Of a DNA stretch of 64,000 nucleotides, positions 50,238 to 56,872 are shown one piece after another; position 1 is the stretch's first letter, and each line of letters begins with the position of its first letter. The position numbers and the translations under genes are program-made. The DNA comes from Oscillospiraceae bacterium (GTDB lineage: Bacteria > Bacillota > Clostridia > Oscillospirales > Acutalibacteraceae): assembly GCA_015065785.1 (NCBI GenBank), contig SVPR01000005.1, positions 62,001 to 126,000 of the forward strand, read 5' to 3'. The notes under the pieces were generated by a model. The model worked only from the letters and a program-made list of their open reading frames with translations. It was not told the origin of the DNA and made no database searches.

Positions 50238-51785
50238 TTAAAGTCCTACACGACCCATTCTGTTTATAATTGTATCTAATAAGTCATCCATTGCAGTCAT
50301 TAAACGAGATGCTGCTTCATAAGCTTTCTGATAAACTATCATATCTGCTGCTTCTTCGTCAGATGAAACTGCTGAAATTGAATCTCTCTGACCCATAAAG
50401 TCATTTGCAACAAGTTCAGTAGCACTGTGACGACCCTCCTGGAAGCTGATTTCAGTAGCAAGCTTACCTAAAAAGTCGATTTCATATTCAGCGAATGTAC
50501 CTGTAAAGGTTTCGCCATAAGCCTCAAAAGTAAATTTATCTTCAATAAGTGCTGAAGCTAAATTTGAAGCGTAATCTTCAATTGTTTCAGCTCTGTTATA
50601 AATAAAGTAGCCTGCTGCGTTATTTACCCATTCATCACTGAGTGAAATGTTTGCTGCAGTAACAGGAATTTTTGAATTTGTTTTACCGCTTTCAGTTTTA
50701 CCTGCAAGTAAAATCTTATAAACAGTTCTGCCTTCTTCATCAACCTTTGGTTGACCTGTTGTTTCATCATATTCAGGAATTGAGTTATTTGCGATTTTTG
50801 CAAATGCGCTCGCAATTGAGTCAATTCTGTCACGGTAATACATAAGACCGTTTGCAGCAGTTTCGTTACCACTTTGCATACAAGGACCGCGACCGTTAAG
50901 GAACTCTACATAAGCGTGAATTGAACCGCCTGTAAGACCTACATTCTTACCTGTATCACTCCAGGTAACAGCAACTGTGCCATCCTGATTCTGATAAAGG
51001 TTAAGGACATTGTACTTAACGCCGTCAATTGCATTGTGGTCACCAATATCAACATCTATTGTACCATCCATATTCTCAGTAACATGAATATCACAATAGC
51101 CTGAAAGCTCATCTAAAAGTAAGTTTCTCTGGTCTAAAAGCTCATTTGACTGATAATCATTATCTGTTGCAATGTTATCACGAAGAGTTTTATTGATGTG
51201 AGCGATTTGCTCTAATATACTATTTGTTTTATCAATAGTAACAGTCATATCTGTGTACTGTTGTTTAAGAACATTGTCAAGTCTTGCATTCATTTGTGAA
51301 AGCACTTGAGTTAAGTTCTTGAATGCAGACATTACAAGGTTTGCTTCTGAGTCTGAAACAGGTGAACTGATGAAGTTCTGAAGATTTGTATAAATCTGCT
51401 GAATAGCTCCTAAAAGACCTGATTCATCAGTAATATCAGCACCATCGCCTAAAGCAGACTGGATATCTGAAAGAATTGTTGCAGATTGGTCGTGGAAAGC
51501 AGCCTGTGCATTTTCTTCTCTGTATCTTTTATCAAGGAAAGCATCTCTCATCTGGCTGATGCTTGTAGCCTGAACACCCTGACCTGCAAGACCGATTCCA
51601 TCGTAAGCTACACGCTGAGTTGATGTGTTAACCGCGATAACCGCTCTGTCAACTCTTTGTCTTGTGTAACCATCAGTATCAACATTTGCAAGGTTGTTAC
51701 CAACTATATCTAAAGATTTTTGGTTTGTAAAAACAGAACTTTTGGCAGTTTCAATGCCCATAAAGGTAGGTCTCAATTGTAACAC
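50238..51785 (-). CDS. flgK: Flagellar hook-associated protein FlgK
   Basis: FMGIETAKSSVFTNQKSLDIVGNNLANVDTDGYTRQRV; C-terminal SSDEEAADMIVYQKAYEAASRLMTAMDDLLDTIIN. Confidence 0.95.
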   Translation of the reverse strand: MLQLRPTFMGIETAKSSVFTNQKSLDIVGNNLANVDTDGYTRQRVDRAVIAVNTSTQRVAYDGIGLAGQGVQATSISQMRDAFLDKRYREENAQAAFHDQSATILSDIQSALGDGADITDESGLLGAIQQIYTNLQNFISSPVSDSEANLVMSAFKNLTQVLSQMNARLDNVLKQQYTDMTVTIDKTNSILEQIAHINKTLRDNIATDNDYQSNELLDQRNLLLDELSGYCDIHVTENMDGTIDVDIGDHNAIDGVKYNVLNLYQNQDGTVAVTWSDTGKNVGLTGGSIHAYVEFLNGRGPCMQSGNETAANGLMYYRDRIDSIASAFAKIANNSIPEYDETTGQPKVDEEGRTVYKILLAGKTESGKTNSKIPVTAANISLSDEWVNNAAGYFIYNRAETIEDYASNLASALIEDKFTFEAYGETFTGTFAEYEIDFLGKLATEISFQEGRHSATELVANDFMGQRDSISAVSSDEEAADMIVYQKAYEAASRLMTAMDDLLDTIINRMGRVGL

Positions 51786-51807
51786 TCCTTATTGCGACTT
51801 CACTCGC

Positions 51808-52281
51808 TTATATTTTTTCTTCGAATGATGAACTTGACCAGTTCGCATTCGCACCCGACGCGGTGTAAACTCCGGTATTTTCCGCTTGTTGTTGCTGCAA
51901 AATCGTATTCGCAATTTTGAGATTTGATTTTGCAATATCTATTGAAATCTTGTTGAGATTCTGAATCTCCTCAACAATCACTCTTAATTCGTTTACTGTA
52001 GCTGCAAAGCTGTTTTTCTGCTCACTATCTTCTATTTTTTCGATTATTTCATCGGCTTTCATTTCGCCAAAGCCGGCCTTTTCCTGAGCAGCAATTCTCT
52101 TTTTCTCTATATTTTCAAGCTTCATAATAGTAGCCTGCTGAGATTGAAGCACTGTAGTTAAATTATTAACATCACTTTCTAAAAGCGCCTTTCTTTTCTC
52201 CGCTTCAAAATCAAGCATCTTTTTACACTCAACAAGGCACTCTTCTAAAACAGCTTTGTATTCAACGATATTCTGATTCAT
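51808..52281 (-). CDS. flgN: Flagellar chaperone FlgN
   Basis: FlgN-like helical protein between flgM and flgK. Confidence 0.82.
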   Translation of the reverse strand: MNQNIVEYKAVLEECLVECKKMLDFEAEKRKALLESDVNNLTTVLQSQQATIMKLENIEKKRIAAQEKAGFGEMKADEIIEKIEDSEQKNSFAATVNELRVIVEEIQNLNKISIDIAKSNLKIANTILQQQQAENTGVYTASGANANWSSSSFEEKI

Positions 52282-52302
52282 ATTGTCCTCCGAAAAATAA
52301 CA

Positions 52303-52623
52303 TCAGCGATTAAAGCCGATAACATTACCCATAATTGCACCTGCAATTTCAGAAGATGATATCGGACAAGCGTCACCCTGATATTTTTCTTTTAACTCTT
52401 TGATTTTAGCAGCATCAGTTGGCTTATTATAAGCAACCTTGTAGTTCATAACTGCTTTATCATAAGTTGATTTTTCAGTACCCTTTGCACCGAAATCTAC
52501 AACATCAACATTACTCTGTGAAGCTTTGATTACAGAATCTGTGCTTTTAGCACTTACATCCTTTGTATAAACGCTATTGACATTGTTTCTTGTGTAATAA
52601 TTTCTGATTGAATTTATATCCAC
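52303..52623 (-). CDS. flgM: Anti-sigma-28 factor FlgM
   Basis: Small protein; VDFGAKGTEKSTYDKAVMNYKVAYNKPTDAAKIKELKEKYQGDACPISSSEIAGAIM; GTG start. Confidence 0.82.
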   Translation of the reverse strand: MDINSIRNYYTRNNVNSVYTKDVSAKSTDSVIKASQSNVDVVDFGAKGTEKSTYDKAVMNYKVAYNKPTDAAKIKELKEKYQGDACPISSSEIAGAIMGNVIGFNR

Positions 52624-52856
52624 AATATTTGCCTCCTTATTTTAATTTTTTCATCAACAAGACATAGTTTTAGTCATGTTTTTATATCTCACTTATAATT
52701 GTTCTACGATTTTTTAAAAACTAAAGTGTTTTTTAAAAAAATTTTTTATTTTTTTCAAATTTTTTCATTTTTTATGAAAACTACCTTAAAATCCTTAAAA
52801 AACAACATTTTTTCACTATTTTTTCATACACTCTTTTAATTTAATTTTAAATGTGA

Positions 52857-52862
52857 TATAAT
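52857..52862 (+). promoter_or_regulatory. Extended -10 promoter element upstream of parA
   Basis: TGATATAAT in very AT-rich DNA. Confidence 0.5.
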
Positions 52863-52884
52863 ATTGTTTTAGGGAGTGGTTTCT

Positions 52885-53652
52885 TTGGCAAAAATTATTT
52901 CTTTAATAAATGAAAAAGGTGGCGTTGGCAAAACATCATCTGCGAATGCAATTGCTGTTTGCTTAAAGCATAAAAACTACAAGGTACTCGGTGTAGATTT
53001 TGACCCGCAGGGCTACTTTTCTTTCAGCGTGGGTGCAGATACCCGTGAGCACCCTACAATTTATGATGTAATTAAAAAGAGAGTTAAAGCTATTGATGCA
53101 ATTCAGCACGCACCTGTTTTAGATATAATTCCGACCGATGGTATTTTAGGTAATGTTGAAAGAGAATTTTCAGGTGCAGGCACAGAAAGAATGTTAAAGG
53201 ATGCACTTAAAACAATTGAGCATTTATATGACTACATCGTTATAGATTCTCCTCCTGAATTAGGACTTCTTTCTGCAAATATTATTACAGCTTCAAATGT
53301 AGTTTTGGTTCCGGGCTTAAGTGACGGTTACAGCCTTCGTGGTGTTATTCAGGTTCACGAAACAATTTCAAGAATCAAGCAAGCAATTAACCCCGAATTA
53401 GTTTTAGGCGGTATGTTCCTCTGCCGTTATTACCCAAGAGAAGAATTGAGCAGAGTTACAAAAGAAACTGCTGCTGAGCTTTGCAAGGCACTTAATATGA
53501 CCTTGCTTGATACAAATATCCGCCACAGCACCGTAATCAGTAATGCCATGACAGCTTTGCAGGAGGATATTATTGAATATGCACCAAGAAATGCAGTTGT
53601 TAAGGATTATATTGCTTTAGTCGATGAACTTTTTGAAAGGGGGATTCTCTAA
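52885..53652 (+). CDS. parA: ParA/Soj family ATPase
   Basis: NEKGGVGKTSSANAIAVCL deviant Walker A; GVDFDPQGYFSF; DYIVIDSPPELGLLS. TTG start after AGGGAG; track start is GTG 52876. Confidence 0.92.
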   Translation: MAKIISLINEKGGVGKTSSANAIAVCLKHKNYKVLGVDFDPQGYFSFSVGADTREHPTIYDVIKKRVKAIDAIQHAPVLDIIPTDGILGNVEREFSGAGTERMLKDALKTIEHLYDYIVIDSPPELGLLSANIITASNVVLVPGLSDGYSLRGVIQVHETISRIKQAINPELVLGGMFLCRYYPREELSRVTKETAAELCKALNMTLLDTNIRHSTVISNAMTALQEDIIEYAPRNAVVKDYIALVDELFERGIL

Positions 53653-54110
53653 TGGCAAAGACACGAAGAGAGCTTGACAAGGACTTAATGTTCCAGAAAA
53701 TTATGCCCGCAATTGCGGACAACCCTTTTTCAACAGTATATAATGCAAATCATTCCGGCGAAGCTGCTACCGAAGCAGAAAAAAGCAACCACGATGCTTT
53801 TCAGAATTTAAGAAAAAAGGTTTTTTCAAGCACATATATGTGTGACCCCGGCACTGAAATTTCTGTTATAAATATAATGGAAAATTTAGTTTTAGGTTAT
53901 CTTGATTCTGCAATGAAGAAATTTAATGTCTGCACCTGTGATAAATGTAAATGCTATGTTGCTGCTTTCGCACTTAATGTTGCAGAAACAAAATATGTTG
54001 CAGGAACTCAGGAAGAATTAAGACAAGCTGAGCAGGAAATACCACAAAAGGTTATTACAGATGCTTTAATAAAAGCAGTAATAAGCCTTCGTTCAAATCC
54101 GCAACACTAA
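53652..54110 (+). CDS. ComFB domain protein
   Basis: VINIMENLVLGYLDSAMKKFNVCTCDKCKCYVAAFALNVAETKYVAG matches the ComFB core with conserved Cys. Confidence 0.82.
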   Translation: MAKTRRELDKDLMFQKIMPAIADNPFSTVYNANHSGEAATEAEKSNHDAFQNLRKKVFSSTYMCDPGTEISVINIMENLVLGYLDSAMKKFNVCTCDKCKCYVAAFALNVAETKYVAGTQEELRQAEQEIPQKVITDALIKAVISLRSNPQH

Positions 54111-54129
54111 AAAACGCGGAGCGTTTTTT

Positions 54130-54343
54130 AAATGCAGAATGCAGAGTGCAGAATTGCGGAACTGCGTTAGCAATTATAATTAAATAACAAAAAGTTAAGT
54201 TCTATCATTTAAAGTTTGTGTTAACTAAAAATGATAGAACTTAGTTATTTTTATTCAATTAAATACAATCAAGGCGAAGCCTTCCGAAACTCAGCACTCA
54301 GCATTCAGCACTCAGCATTTTTTGTGCTCTGCATTCTGCATTT
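54130..54343. repeat. Nested palindromic repeat element, copy A (about 214 bp)
   Basis: Outer arms AAATGCAGAATGCAGAGTGC / GTGCTCTGCATTCTGCATTT; 7-bp tandem repeats; 14-bp perfect central stem AAGTTCTATCATTT/AAATGATAGAACTT; homologous to 59849-60050 in inverted orientation. Confidence 0.9.
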
Positions 54344-55008
54344 TATTTGCCATCAGCTTTTGCTGCTTCGATTTGTTTATAATAATTCTCTAAAGTACGC
54401 GAATTTTGAACACCCAGCTTTCCTAAAGCTTCATCAATAGTGATTTTTCCTTTTTCGTATTCTTTGAGAACTTTTGCAGCATTATCGTAGGCATCTTTTG
54501 ATCTTTTTATTTTTTCATAATTTTCAGATGTAGGGTTATTTCTGTAGGAGTTTTTATCGAATGTCAAATTTTCTTTTTTGAAAAAGACACTTTGCTCTAA
54601 CATTCGTTCCTTTTCTGTTAAAATTTCCAAATCTGATGGCGGAAAAATATATAACCAATCGTTTAATGTTTTTGATAAAGATTTGTAAGAAGCATCAGCA
54701 AAATCAATTTCTTCAGCAGTTTTATTAACACAATAATCAAGATAATATACTTTTAAGTTTTCTATTTCTGACAGAACCTCATCCCTGCTTTTATACTCAC
54801 TCTTTAAAGTATAACTGAACTTCTCAGTGGCTTTATTTATTGTGTTTTCGGTTTCAGCTTTATTTGCTAAATCAGTGTAAGATGATGTATCTGATGTTGG
54901 TTGATTAGCTTTTTTGTTATTAGACTTTAATAAAAAGATACTTCCAACAGAAGTAATTAAAATAATACAGAATATGATAATAACAGATTTTTTTGACAAT
55001 AATCTCAC
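54343..55008 (-). CDS. Hypothetical membrane-anchored protein
   Basis: N-terminal TM, extracytoplasmic charged helical domain; no family recognised. Confidence 0.55.
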   Translation of the reverse strand: MRLLSKKSVIIIFCIILITSVGSIFLLKSNNKKANQPTSDTSSYTDLANKAETENTINKATEKFSYTLKSEYKSRDEVLSEIENLKVYYLDYCVNKTAEEIDFADASYKSLSKTLNDWLYIFPPSDLEILTEKERMLEQSVFFKKENLTFDKNSYRNNPTSENYEKIKRSKDAYDNAAKVLKEYEKGKITIDEALGKLGVQNSRTLENYYKQIEAAKADGK

Positions 55009-55087
55009 TCCTTAACGAGGGAAAATCAGGGGTCGGTTAGCGTGAAAACCGAGCCTGATTGTTCTATCCCCTGATTGTCCTCATTTG

Positions 55088-55663
55088 TTAATATATTACA
55101 TGTGGGTGATCCTCGAAAGTAAATATTTCCATTAGTTTGTCAATATAAAAACGATATTCAAAATTGTTGTAATTTTTTATCATTTCTTCTTGCAAATTTC
55201 TATCTAATGGCATTAAAGCTGTAGGAGTCATATACCCTAACTCCCCACCGCTGAAAAAAACTTCGATTTTTTTGTAACATTTAAAAACGCCACTTGTATT
55301 TTCAGGAATATAATAATAACCATTTGTTTTTGATTTAGCTAAAAAAATTTTGTAACATGTATCCGCTTTAAATGGAATTGGTTGTTGTTGAATAATAGTG
55401 ATTTCATCAGGGAGTACTTCTCGTGTACGCGAACGCTCATTAAAAACTTTTAAAGAATAAATATATTCACCGTTTTCATTCGACTTTATTTCAGCTGACT
55501 CCCCGTTGAAATACGCGTCAGTGTAAAAGTCTGATTTATCGATAATTGTATCTATCGTTAATGGCTTTTCGCTATCTTTGAAATTTTCTAAAATCAAAGT
55601 AATTCCCAAGAATACGAGTAGCAAAGTAATGAACTGCAGGCTTTTTTTTAAGCTTATTTTCAT
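55088..55663 (-). CDS. Hypothetical membrane-anchored protein
   Basis: N-terminal hydrophobic segment; no family recognised. Confidence 0.55.
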   Translation of the reverse strand: MKISLKKSLQFITLLLVFLGITLILENFKDSEKPLTIDTIIDKSDFYTDAYFNGESAEIKSNENGEYIYSLKVFNERSRTREVLPDEITIIQQQPIPFKADTCYKIFLAKSKTNGYYYIPENTSGVFKCYKKIEVFFSGGELGYMTPTALMPLDRNLQEEMIKNYNNFEYRFYIDKLMEIFTFEDHPHVIY

Positions 55664-55749
55664 ATTAGATCACGCACTCACTTTACTGTAAATTTGGTTT
55701 AAGTGATGAAAAAATCGGGGGACGGTTCTATGATTGTGTTGGTTTCCCA

Positions 55750-55793
55750 ACGCGAAGCATTTCAAAATTCTGCATTCAGCACTCAACATTTTT
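55750..55793. repeat. Solo arm of the nested palindromic element family
   Basis: CGCGAAGCATTTCAAAATTCTGCATTCAGCACTCAACATTTTTT resembles copy A right arm GGCGAAGCCTTCCGAAACTCAGCACTCAGCATTCAGC. Confidence 0.6.
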
Positions 55794-55816
55794 TATCTCG
55801 TCCCTAATTTTCTTGA

Positions 55817-56224
55817 TTAATAAATATTTTCATTTAAAGGGATCATTATTGTATGGGGTAATTGTTCATCACCTAAAAATGTTATTTTAAAATATTGGGG
55901 AGACCATTCTGTTTTAAAATCACCTGATTTCCCATCATCAGACACATTCACAAAAAATGTGTTTATTTCTGTAAAACTCTTTTCTTCCGTTGGGTCTGTT
56001 TTATTGTTGTATTTTTGTAAGGACACTTCAAAAGTGACAGGACCAAACGGAAATACTGGATCCCCTTTTTGATAAACAACTACTTTGTACTTTTGATTTG
56101 GCGAAATTTCTTCTGAACGAATGATATTTTGCTCATTGGTATTAATAGAGTTTAATCCGATTATAAGTAGTAAAATTAGAATAGTTACACTTTCTATTAT
56201 GATAACTGCTTTTGATTTATTCAT
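55817..56224 (-). CDS. Small membrane-anchored protein (DUF5412-like)
   Basis: N-terminal TM plus SPNQKYKVVVYQKGDPVFPFGPVTFEV. Confidence 0.5.
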   Translation of the reverse strand: MNKSKAVIIIESVTILILLLIIGLNSINTNEQNIIRSEEISPNQKYKVVVYQKGDPVFPFGPVTFEVSLQKYNNKTDPTEEKSFTEINTFFVNVSDDGKSGDFKTEWSPQYFKITFLGDEQLPHTIMIPLNENIY

Positions 56225-56226
56225 TT

Positions 56227-56862
56227 TTATCCCTCCAGTTGAACTTCAAAAGAATTAAAATCTGTATGAATTGTTTGAGCCAAACGATCATCCAAAACAT
56301 GTGCTTTATCAATTACACATTGAAAATAACAATACGATTCAGTGTTTTCAATCCTGTATATTCCGTGCAATCCTATCCCATTGTTTAAACTGTCATAAAA
56401 AAAATGCATTGTAGTATTATTAATCGTATATTTAGAATAAGATGTTTTTGAACTTGTTTCAGAAGCAAAATCGTTAATTAATTCATTGAAATCCCCATCA
56501 AGAAAATCTATTTGGATTTCTATATTCGAATAAGTAATGTTACTATTAGACGAATTTATAATATTATTATACTTTAAATGAATAATAGTATCAATATTTT
56601 TGCATTCCAAAAACTCAAAATTTGCTTTTTCTAATAAAATATTCGGAATATAAACTACATTTAAATTCGAATTATTGATTTTTTTTGAAAAGAAATTTTC
56701 AACTTGATTTTTGGTTGTTTCGTTTTGTGAATTCGGAGAATTGCTATAAAAAATAGTTGTCTCGTTACTCGGATTATTTAATGGCACATCTTTATTTCCA
56801 AATGTACATGATGAAATAAAAAAAAGAATTGACAACAACCAACATAATTTAATGACTTTCAT
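56227..56862 (-). CDS. Hypothetical lipoprotein
   Basis: Lipobox LLSILFFISSC; start at MKVIKLC. Confidence 0.6.
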   Translation of the reverse strand: MKVIKLCWLLSILFFISSCTFGNKDVPLNNPSNETTIFYSNSPNSQNETTKNQVENFFSKKINNSNLNVVYIPNILLEKANFEFLECKNIDTIIHLKYNNIINSSNSNITYSNIEIQIDFLDGDFNELINDFASETSSKTSYSKYTINNTTMHFFYDSLNNGIGLHGIYRIENTESYCYFQCVIDKAHVLDDRLAQTIHTDFNSFEVQLEG

Positions 56863-56872
56863 ATCACATCTC

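Noticed and set aside
54105-54129. Hairpin AAAAAACGCggaGCGTTTTTT as part of palindromic element A
   Set aside because: Looks like an ordinary terminator of comFB just outside the element's outer arm; kept separate.
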